The notes: generated from the letters alone by a model not told the origin. 55,995 nucleotides of DNA from Richelia intracellularis HH01 (GCF_000350105.1 NZ_CAIY01000082.1:1-55995); one strand, 5' to 3'; counted from the first letter of the stretch, positions 30,302 to 40,909 are shown. Program-made: numbers and translations.

Positions 30302-30507
30302 GTAATAAATCAATTTAACTGGCTAATTTAAATTTATTGGTTACTTGAAATCACATCTGAAGCAGTCTATTGAGCATAATTAACCAGAATAGCCCTATGG
30401 GATTATCAAATTCATTGCTTATACAAAATTTCAATCATAAATACTGATTGAGAAGGGTCTCGGATAAATTAAATAACAATAGTAAAAGTAAGGGGTTTTA
30501 GAAAACA

Positions 30508-30780
30508 GTGTACGCTTTAAAACAAGAACAAGATAAATATACTAATACTTCTCAAACTAATACTTCTCAGGCGTATTTAGTTGACCCTAATTTAATTAGG
30601 GCTGCCGGTCGAATTTATTATACTCACTGCGAAGTACATCCAGAAATAGAAGGGCAAGCTGCCGGAGTAGCAATCAATCGCTCGAATTATAGAGGTAAGG
30701 TCATATTTATTGACCAACCAGCCTTGTTACCAGAAGAGTGTTTTGTACATTTAAGTCAAATTGAATCTAGCGTTTACTAA
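30508..30780 (+). CDS. Short conserved-looking hypothetical protein
   Basis: 90 residues starting at GTG 30508, 206 bases after leuB on the same strand. The first 20 residues contain a duplicated TNTSQ, coded by a 15-bp tandem repeat. The remainder (LVDPNLIRAAGRIYYTHCEV and GVAINRSNYRGKVIFIDQPA) has normal protein composition. There is no transmembrane helix and no metal-binding pair. I do not recognise the family; it looks like a short cyanobacterial protein of unknown function. The frame is closed by one stop and I see no sign of frameshift, but truncation cannot be excluded. Confidence 0.6.
   Translation: MYALKQEQDKYTNTSQTNTSQAYLVDPNLIRAAGRIYYTHCEVHPEIEGQAAGVAINRSNYRGKVIFIDQPALLPEECFVHLSQIESSVY
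30541..30570. repeat. In-frame 15-bp tandem duplication
   Basis: Copies 30541-30555 and 30556-30570 differ only at the last base. Because the unit is five codons, the reading frame is kept and the protein carries a repeated TNTSQ. Confidence 0.85.
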
Positions 30781-31123
30781 TCATGGTAAAGTTTTAGAAA
30801 GTTATTTATATTTTAGAAAGTGAAATTTTTAGACTTCTTCATCAGTAAAATTCGAAAACTTATATGAAGGGGGAATTATTATTATTTATTTTCCATTGGT
30901 AGAATCCATAACTATAACTATGTGACAATAGAACAGTAAAAAATACAGTCTAACTTTAGAAACATTATCCTCAGAATAATAGGGTTTATAAAAATATTTA
31001 CATTGTATATTGATATTTAGTAACCTTATACCTATAATTACTAAAATGCAAGTATTTTTATTTATAAATTATTTAAGTAAGATTAGTTTTCAAGGTATCT
31101 TTCTTTGTGTCACTATTATCTAG

Positions 31124-31164
31124 AATCAAATAGAGATAAGATATATTCTTATCTCTATTTGATT
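31124..31164. repeat. Inverted repeat, 18-bp arms
   Basis: aatcaaatagagataaga (31124-31141) and its exact reverse complement (31147-31164) flank a 5-base loop. No T-tract follows. The nearest gene ends about 340 bases before it. Confidence 0.9.
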
Positions 31165-31585
31165 GTGGTTAATAAGAGCACTATTTTTTTGTAAAAACTC
31201 CATATCTCCTCACTTCTCTCTGGCAGTAGCAATCACAAGTTTGATTCTATTATTTGTGGAATTTTTATTTTTCATGCTAAACATTAGATATTTTTCATAC
31301 TTTAGCTAGGATTAGCTTCAGTATCATGACTCTACCCAAGTTCCTTAACTATATCAAGTGAAGCTATTTTAGCCATATATGTGTTTCTTTGTTGATAATT
31401 ATCCGTATTAACTATGTATAAGTGCTGCATACAAAGAAAATTTAGTGGTAAACTCATCCAAGTAGAAACATAATAATATTATCTAAAACTCATACTTGCA
31501 ATTTCTATAGTAAAACACAAACAATAGATTCTTTACAAGAAATAGTAATGCGAAAAAGTATATAATTCAGGTTATAAGGCTTTAT

Positions 31586-31626
31586 TTTAGTTAAGATAAA
31601 TATCTATATTATTTATCTTAACTAAA
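31586..31626. repeat. Inverted repeat, 17-bp arms
   Basis: tttagttaagataaata (31586-31602) and its exact reverse complement (31610-31626) flank a 7-base loop. It lies 420 bases beyond the preceding long hairpin, in gene-free DNA. Confidence 0.9.
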
Positions 31627-32197
31627 GACTCTAATAAGTCTTAGAATATAGGTAAAATAACAATTAGCTTTGTAACATTAGTACTGATAAGTGAATAAAT
31701 AAGCCTTATACGAATAAAAATGATAATAAGAATTAATATTAAGATTTATTAATCAACATTTTACCTTGTCATAGTATATTTAATAATCGCTCCCGTACAG
31801 AAGTTGAATTAATTCATAGCTAAGTTGAGAATATAGTACTTATTGCTTATCAATTTAGTTACTAAGATAGACTATCCTATTAAAGGGTAACATAACCAGA
31901 TACATTAACATATTATATTACAAAAATTGATTAAACTTTATCGCCCCAATAACCTAAGATATTGATTCAAGATATGTCGGGTTGATAGAGTAGAGTATTC
32001 AAACCTATATTATTCTAATAGCTTCACAATATTGAGTAGTTTTACAAATAAAATTATTATTCTTTGAATTATCAGAAAATATAAGCTAATTGTATATATC
32101 TTGGTAATAAAAATCTACTTTTTTTCGGTGAATTAAACATAAGAAAAAATCATGCATAACTCATGCATCAATATAGGAATTATTGTATGTTTATCTC

Positions 32198-32237
32198 GCT
32201 ATAAAAATAGCCAAAGAGTTTGACTATTTTTTATAGC
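32198..32237. repeat. Hairpin with AT-rich stem
   Basis: gctataaaaatag (32198-32210) pairs with ctattttttatagc (32224-32237) with one bulged base. It is terminator-like in shape but no gene precedes it. Confidence 0.6.
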
Positions 32238-33487
32238 TTAGTTAAAATCTGAAAAGATTGCCAATTAAATTACCAATCATAGTTGTTTCTATAAACTTAC
32301 TAAACCTCCTACTACAAAATTAACTTTAGTATCTCCAATCATACAAATCTACTTAGTAGAGATAACTGCTATAATATATTTTATTACTATCAAAGAAAGA
32401 CCTCAATTGAATTTTGTTTATTTCACTAAGCTGGTAAGTGAAGATATAATAATTTCTTATTTGCTAATATGAGAAGTTAAAATAATCTACTAACAGTTAA
32501 GAGTATATCGTTAAGTATTGGTGATAAATTATACTTTGCGGATATAATATTATTTATGATTTTGGCCAGGCTATGATTCCATCATATACACATTGAATGA
32601 TATAGGCATAATCTCAAATTTAAAATTGGGTGACTGTAATGTGCACTACTCCACAAGTATTTTTACTTCTATTAAAATGAAAATTATAATGTAATTCCAC
32701 AAATATAGGCGATCATTATATTTAATTTCTATACATGTAAACTCTTATATCTCTATAATTAATATTAGATTTGGTTCTTACTACAATTGATAATCTTTAC
32801 TAGTTTTCTAGCCCATAAGTTACCGTACATCCTAAATCCCTAGTTAACTGAGTGATAATAACAGATGAACTTATTATTAAGTCTTTAGAGCCCAATGATC
32901 AATATTAGCATTTGAAAGTGGGAGAAAAACTCCGCCTTATTAGTAAATTAGTATTGGGAGAAACCTATATATGAATATGAAAATTATTTATTTACCTCTA
33001 TACTGCAAGTGACTTAAAAAATCTTTTAATATAAGATATTTTTTATTCTTATCCATAAGCACTTTTATTAATATTTGGTTATAAGATCACTTCCTATTGC
33101 CTAAAAATTATAAATACTATAAATGGAGATGACAACTGGGATGAATTTTCTACTTATAAGAACAAAGACTTGAATTGGCTTCCATTTTTTCGTTAAGCTG
33201 ACAACCGGAGATACAATAATATATTTTGTTATTCACATGAGATGTTCAAGTAATTCATCAATTGCCAAGAGTTAAAAATTAAGCCTTGACTAAGTTCTGG
33301 CAAATTCATAAATAATTATCTATAGACTCTCGACTATTGATTAAGGAAGTATACTTTGCAGATTCAGTGTTTTCCATATTGGTAAGAAATCTATGACTAT
33401 GCTAACTCACTTCTAGTTGCTCTATTTTGGAAAGTCCCATACATATGTGGTAACTCACAATATTAACCCCTTAAATATAATAAAAAA

Positions 33488-34447
33488 ATGGCAAATAACG
33501 AAGAAAATCGCGGTTTAAAGTCTTTATTTGATTGGTTTGCAAATCGACGTAAATCAGGCTCTATTCAAATCGAACGTCAAGAAAGAGATATTGCAGATGG
33601 TTTGTGGCACAAATGCCCTAAATGTGGGGTATTAACATATACTAAAGACCTACGTTCCAATCAGATGGTTTGTATGGATTGTGGTTATCACAATCGAGTA
33701 GATAGTGATGAACGCATCCATCAGCTTATAGATGCAAATACCTGGATATCAATAGACGAACACCTGTATCCCACTGATCCATTAGGTTTTCGTGACCGTA
33801 AGGCATATTGTGATCGCTTGCGGGATTATCAAGAAAAGGTTGGTTTAATAGATGCAGTAAAAACTGGTTTAGGTCAAATTAATGGTTTACCTATTGCCCT
33901 AGGAATCATGGACTTTCGATTTATGGGTGGCAGTATGGGTTCTGTAGTGGGGGAAAAGCTAACCCGCCTCATTGAAGAAGCTACCCAAAGTAGTTATCCT
34001 GCAGTTGTCATTTGTACATCCGGTGGTGCAAGAATGCAGGAAGGAATGTTATCTCTAATGCAGATGGCAAAAATTTCTGGAGCTTTGGAAAGACACCGAC
34101 AAGCAAAATTATTATATATTTCTGTTTTAACCAATCCCACAACTGGTGGAGTTACTGCTAGTTTTGCGATGTTAGGCGATCTAATTCTTGCAGAACCGAA
34201 AGCAACCATTGGTTTTGCTGGTCGACGAGTTATTGAACAAACCTTAAGGGAAAAACTCCCAGAAGATTTCCAAACAGCTGAAGATCTACTGAAGCATGGT
34301 TTTGTTGATGATATTGTTCCTCGTACTCAATTAAAACAAACTTTAGGTAAATTAATTAAATTACATCAACCCACTATGATCCCAAAAAACCCCAGTATGG
34401 CATTTTTGCAAAAGACTATGACCTTGAGCTCTAGTACAGCTGATTAA
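33488..34447 (+). CDS. accD: Acetyl-CoA carboxylase carboxyltransferase subunit beta
   Basis: 319 residues. With AccA it moves the carboxyl group from biotin-BCCP to acetyl-CoA, giving malonyl-CoA, the first committed step of fatty-acid synthesis. An N-terminal zinc ribbon has C43, C46, C62 and C65 (KCPKCG and CMDCG). The crotonase-like carboxyltransferase core follows, with [47 protein letters not shown] and [11 protein letters not shown], where the oxyanion-hole glycines lie. Length is slightly above the usual 290-310, typical of cyanobacteria. No strong Shine-Dalgarno is present before the ATG. The gene is isolated, as accD usually is in cyanobacteria. Confidence 0.97.
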   Translation: MANNEENRGLKSLFDWFANRRKSGSIQIERQERDIADGLWHKCPKCGVLTYTKDLRSNQMVCMDCGYHNRVDSDERIHQLIDANTWISIDEHLYPTDPLGFRDRKAYCDRLRDYQEKVGLIDAVKTGLGQINGLPIALGIMDFRFMGGSMGSVVGEKLTRLIEEATQSSYPAVVICTSGGARMQEGMLSLMQMAKISGALERHRQAKLLYISVLTNPTTGGVTASFAMLGDLILAEPKATIGFAGRRVIEQTLREKLPEDFQTAEDLLKHGFVDDIVPRTQLKQTLGKLIKLHQPTMIPKNPSMAFLQKTMTLSSSTAD

Positions 34448-35435
34448 TAACGTTAATAAATAAATGAACTGAATTTATGCAACGGATAATGTAAAGGATT
34501 TAACTCCAATCTTCGATATCTATCTGCAATAATATCCGTTGCCACTATGGTAATAGTATGCAGAATTAAAAGTTCAAAGGATAGTATTTTATGCTGCCAT
34601 TAATTAAGATATCTGTGGTAGATGTTTATTAAACATCTACCCTTCTTCATAACCCCTCAATTTGCTTTGTATAAAACATACTCAAGTCAAGCAAATCCAA
34701 AATTTTTATGTTTTGTTATTGGTGCAATTTACCACCTTTATAATTTTGATATAGCAGTATATTTTTATATAGTTTTTACACTATAATAAACTTCAAATAT
34801 ATTGCAGTTATAATAATGCCATATTAGACGAATTTACTAGTATCAAGATTTACAAGTATGTTACAGCCTTTCAGTAAAAGAATTTTATTTCTTCTAGAAT
34901 GTTGTACTATCTGAATGTTATATTCAACTTTATTTGTGACGACTTACTCAACCCAACAAGAATGCTGAAATAAATGTTTATAGTATTTTATTGAAGTTAT
35001 GTTAGCATCATTTTCTTATACAAGAGCAATTTTGACATAATTTATAATTTATGTATTCACTACTAATATTAATTTACTCTTTATTCAATACTTGCTCAAT
35101 GTTTATTATCTCTACCTTTTCTCAACCAGGTATGAATGGTATCACTGCAGTTATTAACATATGTAAGGGATAAATAAACCAAACCTGATATAAAGTTCTC
35201 TTTAGTTGGTAACATTAGATTTAATTAGGTAAATTATCATATTTACTTTCACTATTTAACTCTGACAATAAATACCATTGAATAGGTAATCCATACTGGT
35301 AGTATTGTAAAATAAAGTATTTCTTGACAATTTACCTCAGAAAGTTATCAACAAAGTTGGATAAGTTCAAAATTACAAAGGGTGTATAAATATTTAGTCT
35401 TTGGTTAGGCTAGGCTCTGTGTTTTTATTTAATTC
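34448..35435. other. Convergent intergenic region
   Basis: About 990 bases between convergent accD and the glycosyltransferase gene. It holds a 12-bp-arm hairpin at 34617-34641. No gene was recognised. Confidence 0.5.
34617..34641. terminator. Hairpin, possible accD terminator
   Basis: ggtagatgttta (34617-34628) and its exact reverse complement (34630-34641) form a 12-bp stem about 170 bases after accD. A CTTCTTC pyrimidine tract follows rather than a pure T-tract, so the terminator role is likely but not certain. Confidence 0.5.
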
Positions 35436-36209
35436 TTACTTAAAAAAGATAGATTTATGAATATTCAACTTTTTCCACATACTATATAAAAAAGCTTTAA
35501 TAGCAAATTCCGGTAAGGCCAACATACGTTGCCAACGCCAAGGTTCTTGATACAAGCGGTACAACCATTCCAAATTATTATTTGCTAACCATTGTGGAGC
35601 TCTGTTTTTTATGCCACACCAAATATCAAAACTACCACCAACACCAATCCAAATTGCTCGGGGACATAAATCGCGATTTTGGGAAATCCATAGCTCTTGG
35701 CGGGGTACACCTAAACCAACCAAAACTAGATCTGGTTGTAATTGCTTAAGTGTCTGTTGCAATTCCCAAATTTCTTCTGAGGAAAGATAACCAGAACAGT
35801 TTCCAACAATATTCAACCCCGGTAATTTCCGTTGCCATAATTCTGCTACCTTACTCGAAACACCTGCAACACCCCCATAAAAAAACACCCTTTTGTTTTT
35901 ATGTTGGGTTCCTAAAATCTGCAATAAATCTTCTGCTAACTCAATCCCAGGAATTCTTGGTACTGTTTGATGCAGCATGAATGTCAAATATAAAGCTATC
36001 CCGGCCCCATCAGGAATAATCAGCTCTGCATTGTGAATAATAGTTGCTAAAGACTGATTTCTTTGTGCTTGCATTGTCATTTCTGCATTTAGAGTGACAA
36101 TATGAGCCCCAGAGCCCTGTTGCAATCGTTCTAGGATCCAAGTGGAGTAACTCTCCATGAGATTAATAGGCAACCCCAAAATATAAAAGGTTCTATCTGA
36201 TTTCAACAT
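35436..36209 (-). CDS. WecG/TagA/CpsF family glycosyltransferase
   Basis: 257 residues, the normal size for this GT26 family, which transfers N-acetylmannosamine(-uronate) or a related sugar to a lipid-linked acceptor in cell-surface polysaccharide synthesis. Family hallmarks are HIVTLNAEMTMQAQRN (Asn and the following acidic residue), LIIPDGAGIALYL (PDG motif), RVFFYGGVAGVSSKVAEL, LVLVGLGVPRQELWI and WIGVGGSFDIWCGIKNRAPQ, followed by GLEWLYRL-like NLEWLYRLYQEP. It is probably peripheral at the cytoplasmic membrane. It stands alone, unlike in many bacteria where it sits in a polysaccharide cluster. In this same window an O-antigen-ligase-like gene has been lost. Confidence 0.93.
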   Translation of the reverse strand: MLKSDRTFYILGLPINLMESYSTWILERLQQGSGAHIVTLNAEMTMQAQRNQSLATIIHNAELIIPDGAGIALYLTFMLHQTVPRIPGIELAEDLLQILGTQHKNKRVFFYGGVAGVSSKVAELWQRKLPGLNIVGNCSGYLSSEEIWELQQTLKQLQPDLVLVGLGVPRQELWISQNRDLCPRAIWIGVGGSFDIWCGIKNRAPQWLANNNLEWLYRLYQEPWRWQRMLALPEFAIKAFLYSMWKKLNIHKSIFFK

Positions 36210-37100
36210 GGTCTACATATAATTCTTTCAATACCAATATATATGGCAGTTTATCAAATCAGTTTGTATTTGCCATACTTTCTATCCAGTAGAGAAATAT
36301 ACTATCAAATAGTTAACTAGTAGTTAACCTCAAACAATTGTTAGAGTCCCTAATTGTACTGCGATAGTATCTTATTTAACCGACTATATTAAGTCAAGAA
36401 ATACATTCTTATACTGTATTATTTACAATTCATGCTCCCTAACTTTGATCTGATAGTATCAACTGCTCGCGCTTATATCTTTTCTTTAGAACAGAATAAT
36501 TCCAGTTTGGTTTTTAAGTATTGACGAAAGAATATGAAGTATTAAATCTTGTATAGTATCTGTTCCTAATAATGAGTGTATTTTCCAATTCCTTATAATT
36601 CATATATTTATTAATGAGTTTAAGCTCTTATCTATATTCAAATCCAAATAAAATTCATACAAAATAATATTTTAGGGAGTCTTTGAAGTAGGTCAGAATA
36701 TGACATAATTCCCCTATTTAATTAATAACTAAGCTTTGTGCTTTCCTCCGAAGGCATAATGTTATTTTTGGGAAAAAGTACTGTTTCCATAGAAATTAAT
36801 ACCTCTAAAACTTGCTAATAAGAGTATATTTTTTTTAACCTAATCCTGATTATCCTTTACACTATATATTCTGAGGCAAATGCTCACCTAATAGCTGGGT
36901 TGTTCTCATCTGGTTAACAACTTTAATATGTTTCCCTATTTCCCAATATTTTTATTATTTCCATTACCAACTACAATCCCATAATATTATCTAATATAGC
37001 TTGGTTACAAATAGGTCAGATAATAAGTAAGTAAATTGCTTCTTAAAAGGGAGAATTGGGGTGGGTATAGGTTCTACTAAGTGATTAACTATTTGGTATC

Positions 37101-37138
37101 AAGTTGCTACGTATTATTAAAATAATACGTAGCAACTT
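37101..37138. repeat. Inverted repeat, 18-bp arms
   Basis: aagttgctacgtattatt (37101-37118) and its exact reverse complement (37121-37138) with 2 bases between. It lies about 90 bases before the response-regulator start, between divergent genes, so it is not a terminator of an intact gene. Confidence 0.9.
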
Positions 37139-37170
37139 AAATTACCATCACATAAAAAAGATAGAGGACT

Positions 37171-37194
37171 AGTTGTTAAGCTGACCTTACAACT
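37171..37194. promoter_or_regulatory. Imperfect inverted repeat before the response regulator
   Basis: agttgttaag-ctga-ccttacaact has 10-base arms with one mismatched position, ending 32 bases before the start codon. It may be an operator, for example for autoregulation by the LuxR-type product, or a leader hairpin. Confidence 0.35.
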
Positions 37195-37226
37195 GAGAGT
37201 ACAAAATAAACGGTAAATAATTGAAT

Positions 37227-37946
37227 ATGAATAAAATTTGTGTAGCACTGATTGAAGATGATGATCTCACCCGTGTGGGAATTCGGACAACATTACAACA
37301 GAGGGAAGAAATTGAAGTTGTAGGAGAAGCAGCCAATGCTACTGAAGGTAGACAAATGTTAACAAGAACTTGCCCAGATATAGCAATTATTGATATTGGT
37401 TTACCAGATAAAGATGGCATTGAATTGACCAAAGAAGTGAAGTCTTCTTCTAGTAAAGGAATACCAGGTATAAAGGTACTAATTTTAACACTGTGGGATA
37501 ATAAGGAGTCTGTATTAGCTGCTTTTGCTGCAGGTGCGGACTCTTACTGCATGAAAAATATCCATTTTGAAAATCTGTTGGGAGCCTTACGATTCACCCA
37601 CAATGGTGATTCTTGGATTGATCCAGCAATTGCACGGATAGTTTTGCAACAAGCACAACAAACATCATCAAAATACAAGTCTAATACCAAAAATGATTTT
37701 AATCCTACAAACACTTATAGTCCAGGGAAAATTGATAATATCATTAATACCTATACTCTAACGGAAAGAGAGTTAGAAGTTTTACATTTAATTGTTGAAG
37801 GCTGCAGCAATGCTGTAATTGCCAAGAAGTTATACATTACAGTTGGTACTGTCAAAACACATGTCCGTAATATTTTAAACAAGCTATGTGCTGATGATCG
37901 TACTCAGGCAGCAGTGCATGCCTTGCGTTCTGGTTTGGTAGGATGA
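37227..37946 (+). CDS. NarL/FixJ-type response regulator
   Basis: 239 residues from the ATG at 37227; a TTG two codons upstream is an alternative. The receiver domain (1-125) shows the acidic pocket EDDD (10-13), the phospho-acceptor D56 in IAIIDIGLPDKDG, the LTLWD switch Thr and the conserved Lys in YCMKNI. A linker of about 40 residues (poorly conserved, rich in N, S, T) leads to a LuxR-type HTH at about 173-235: LTERELEVLHLIVEGCSNAV and GTVKTHVRNILNKL. It should bind DNA as a dimer upon phosphorylation. The cognate histidine kinase is not in the window, so it is an orphan here. Very similar regulators are common in Nostoc-type cyanobacteria. Confidence 0.93.
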   Translation: MNKICVALIEDDDLTRVGIRTTLQQREEIEVVGEAANATEGRQMLTRTCPDIAIIDIGLPDKDGIELTKEVKSSSSKGIPGIKVLILTLWDNKESVLAAFAAGADSYCMKNIHFENLLGALRFTHNGDSWIDPAIARIVLQQAQQTSSKYKSNTKNDFNPTNTYSPGKIDNIINTYTLTERELEVLHLIVEGCSNAVIAKKLYITVGTVKTHVRNILNKLCADDRTQAAVHALRSGLVG

Positions 37947-38600
37947 AGCTAGTTTATTGCGATAGCAAAAATTTAGATAATAATGCAAATATATTTATAA
38001 CATCAGAAGTAAATTTACAAATTTGTACCGACAAATTATACTTTCCAAATAGGGAAACTATTTTTACTTTTACTTATTTAACATCTTATAGTTTGTATGC
38101 TCTCATTTCAGTCTGGTATTGTTTTGAGATGGAAATGTTGAACTAATCATATGAAAAACAAAGTTCAATCCAACATTTATATATAGTCGATGATATCCTA
38201 TAAACTAGGATGGCTCTGCTTCATTTTACAAAGCAATTTCTAGGACTATAAGGCAAACAATGCAGGGATACCTATGTTGAAATTGATAAAGAGCAAGGTA
38301 CAGATTTGCTATACAATAGTTAATTAACCATAAATACTGAATATCCTAAATAAAGTGATTGCACTAAAAATAAAAAGATTTTATTTTTCGATAAAATATT
38401 AAAGAATTTAAATTAGATATTTTTGTTGCAAAATGAGTAGTAAAGCTGACTACTTATTAGAATTGAAACCTAGTTAAATGTGAATTACGTTGAAGTTTTA
38501 TTTGTAAATATTTATATTTATTTTGTTTGTTTTATAAACATTTCACAGTTATAATTGGCAACATTAACTTCAGAGAATCATTGAAACACCTATTACGATA
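37947..38600. other. Non-coding region between regulator and queG
   Basis: About 650 bases. A 67-codon frame at 37943-38146 overlaps the regulator stop (ATGA) but has no ribosome-binding site, AT-driven composition and no motif, so I do not call it a gene. Nothing else was recognised. Confidence 0.45.
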
Positions 38601-39548
38601 GTGAATTTTTATAGTGATTTAGTTAAGCAGAAAGCTTTAGAGTTAGGATTTCACCTGGTAGGAATTGCAGCTGTAGAGGGCTTAGACGTAAACAATCAAG
38701 AAAGATTAGCAAAGTGGATTGCTTTGGGGTTTCATGCAAGCATGGGATGGATGGATTCTCCAAAGCGGCATTCCCCCGAGTTGATAATGCCAGAAGTACA
38801 GTCAGTTATTTGCGTTGCATTGAACTACTATACACCCCACCAACATAGTCAAGAAGATGAATATGGAAAAATATCTCGTTATGCTTGGGGGCGGGATTAT
38901 CATAAGATTATGCATAAAAGCCTAAAAGCCCTTACTAACTGGTTAGAAAGTTTGGAGCCAGGAATAAAAGGGCGTTATTATGCAGATACGGGACCTGTAC
39001 AAGATAAAGTGTGGGCACAAAGAGCTGGTATTGGCTGGATTTCTAAAAATAGTAATCTCATTACAAGGAAGTACGGTTCATGGGTATTCTTAGGAGAGGT
39101 CTTAACAAACCTAAGACTAGCACCGGATAAGCCACATACTCAACACTGTGGCAGCTGTAATCTTTGCTTACAAGCTTGTCCTACCAATGCAATTACTCAA
39201 CCATTTATAGTTGATGCTAATCGGTGTATTGCTTATCATACAATCGAGAACCAGGACGAACAACTGCCTGAGATGATCATACCCCATCTACATGGTTGGG
39301 TTGCAGGTTGTGATATTTGTCAAGATGTTTGCCCCTGGAACCAGCGATTTGCACAAGAGACAAATGTAGTTGATTTTCAGCCTTACGCTGGGAACCTAGC
39401 CCCAAAACTTGAAGAGTTGGCAAGTATATCTGATAAAGACTGGGATAGACAATTTACTGCATCAGCATTACGACGAGTCAAACCAAAAATGTTAAGAAGA
39501 AATGCCCGTGCTAACATTAAAAAATCTTCAAATACAAGTAAAACTTGA
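38601..39548 (+). CDS. queG: Epoxyqueuosine reductase
   Basis: 315 residues. It catalyses the last step of queuosine synthesis in tRNA, reducing epoxyqueuosine to queuosine, using cobalamin and two [4Fe-4S] clusters. The two ferredoxin-like cysteine sets are complete: C183, C186, C189, C193 (CGSCNLCLQACP) and C209 with C237, C240, C244 (CDICQDVCPWNQ). The conserved stretch YYADTGPVQDKVWAQRAGIG carries the cofactor- and substrate-contacting residues. GTG start at 38601. The stop codon lies inside the left arm of a hairpin (39541-39578). The gene appears intact and isolated. Confidence 0.95.
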   Translation: MNFYSDLVKQKALELGFHLVGIAAVEGLDVNNQERLAKWIALGFHASMGWMDSPKRHSPELIMPEVQSVICVALNYYTPHQHSQEDEYGKISRYAWGRDYHKIMHKSLKALTNWLESLEPGIKGRYYADTGPVQDKVWAQRAGIGWISKNSNLITRKYGSWVFLGEVLTNLRLAPDKPHTQHCGSCNLCLQACPTNAITQPFIVDANRCIAYHTIENQDEQLPEMIIPHLHGWVAGCDICQDVCPWNQRFAQETNVVDFQPYAGNLAPKLEELASISDKDWDRQFTASALRRVKPKMLRRNARANIKKSSNTSKT

Positions 39549-39578
39549 ATAGTGATGATTTAATCACTATTCAAGTTT
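39541..39578 (+). terminator. Hairpin overlapping the queG stop
   Basis: aaacttgaatagtga (39541-39555) pairs exactly with 39564-39578 around an 8-base loop. The TGA stop of queG lies in the left arm. It likely ends or protects the queG transcript, though the tail TTAGAATT is not a strong T-tract. Confidence 0.65.
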
Positions 39579-40314
39579 AGAATTAGCTATCATGTTCTCT
39601 CAAAATATCTAAGGATAATCGAAGTAATTTACCTAGGTCAACTTAAAAATTTCATTTACTCAATATTAATTCTAACAAGGACTAGAATTGTACATTTGAA
39701 CTGTTTGGGGCTTTAGTTATATTAATACCGGAATTTAAATAATTTAATAGGAACTAAGTATTTTTAACTACAGTAATAAACTTAATTTGCCTTTTTATAT
39801 GGTAGAATGCAAATGTTTTTCACATAATTGCATATTTAAAATGGATACTACTTATATTACGTAGTATATTGTGGCAGGTTAACTATCTAAGATAAATATG
39901 TTTTATTGCCAATATCAGAGTAAGAATTGCCTTTACATCAAATTATCAATTTTTATCAGTTGGCCAGAGTCAAGTTCTGTAGAAAGATAAAACCTTTAAT
40001 TTTTTTGGCAATTGATAATTAATACTTCGATAGACTATTCTTTCCAAAGTAAAGATACGTATAACTTGAAACATCACTAAAATAAATTGGTCAAGGTTAA
40101 AATAACATGTTTAATCTGTTAGGTTTCCACCATGTAAAGATTTCAAGTAAATATTCCAGATATTGTATTGAAGTATTGAAACTGGAGGTCCTAAGTGATA
40201 AGATTTCAGCCAAGATTATTTACTGCTATGAAGATTGAATTTTCCTTGAATACCCGTAAAAAAGGTTATACGTATAGTATGCCGTTACTAAATAAATATA
40301 TATGGACATAATTC

Positions 40315-40355
40315 AAATATGAAAACTATAAGATGTAACTATAGTTTTCATATTT
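40315..40355. repeat. Inverted repeat, 16-bp arms
   Basis: aaatatgaaaactata (40315-40330) and its exact reverse complement (40340-40355) flank a 9-base loop. It ends about 550 bases before the next gene. A T-rich tail follows on the plus strand. Confidence 0.85.
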
Positions 40356-40806
40356 TCTTAGGTTAAGTTATAAGTACTGCCTCAACTAACAATAGTAATT
40401 ACCCAGTTCATCACAACATATCATAATAATCTTGATTCTCTTTTGTTAAAAGTATATAAGTTCCTAGAAGAGAATGAGTTAATATTGTATATACAAGGTT
40501 TAAACTAAAAACCGAGTCGCCGATATTTCCCACTCATGACCATAAACATCAGCAGGCAAGTCAACCAATCACCATTATCCCTTGATCAAGGGTGTGTATT
40601 ATTACATAATGGAGGAAAGAAGTACTCACCCATTGCTGTAGAGTTAGCCAGGATAAATTAATGGACTATATTACTCCTATCAAAAGTATCTTATCGAAGA
40701 TAAGGTTATGGGTTATTGAATTAGGATGTTGCAATTATTGCAGTTCTAAGAACTATGGTTATCGTTAATACGACGATACAATTTTTTGAGCGGATGATCA
40801 GTTTTG

Positions 40807-40846
40807 GTACCCTTGGAGTCTTGTACGCCAAAATTTTAAGGGGTAC
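40807..40846 (+). promoter_or_regulatory. Possible structured mRNA leader
   Basis: gtaccctt (40807-40814) can pair with aaggggtac (40838-40846) with one bulge, and an inner tgg/cca pairing continues it. It lies 64 bases before the start of the DUF6679-like gene. The role is unknown. Confidence 0.3.
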
Positions 40847-40909
40847 TATATACTGGGTTTATCCCTGGATTTTGACAGACTTAACGATTAGAAAAGGCAG
40901 AAGCAGTAG

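Larger units (their letters stand above)
30781..33487. other. 2.7-kb gene-free stretch with hairpins
   Basis: The longest stretch in the window without any gene or recognisable pseudogene. No frame longer than 60 codons occurs on either strand. It contains two long inverted repeats (31124-31164 and 31586-31626) and a terminator-like hairpin at 32198-32237. It is either fully eroded coding DNA or carries RNAs I cannot see. Confidence 0.5.
36210..37226. other. Divergent intergenic region with inverted repeats
   Basis: About 1 kb between divergent genes. No coding frame is seen. Two inverted repeats precede the response regulator: an 18-bp-arm one at 37101-37138 and an imperfect 10-bp-arm one at 37171-37194. 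Confidence 0.55.
39549..40909. other. Non-coding region upstream of the DUF6679-like gene
   Basis: About 1.36 kb. It contains a 16-bp-arm hairpin (40315-40355), a minus-strand stretch at 40500-40568 that reads LVDLPADVYGHEWEISATRF and may be a relic of a gene, and a structured segment at 40807-40846. The region 40500-40900 is less AT-rich than its surroundings. Confidence 0.5.

Noticed and set aside
37943..38146. 67-codon frame overlapping the response-regulator stop (ATGA)
   Set aside because: The overlap is suggestive of coupling, but the translated sequence lacks any conserved-looking block and the composition is that of non-coding DNA.
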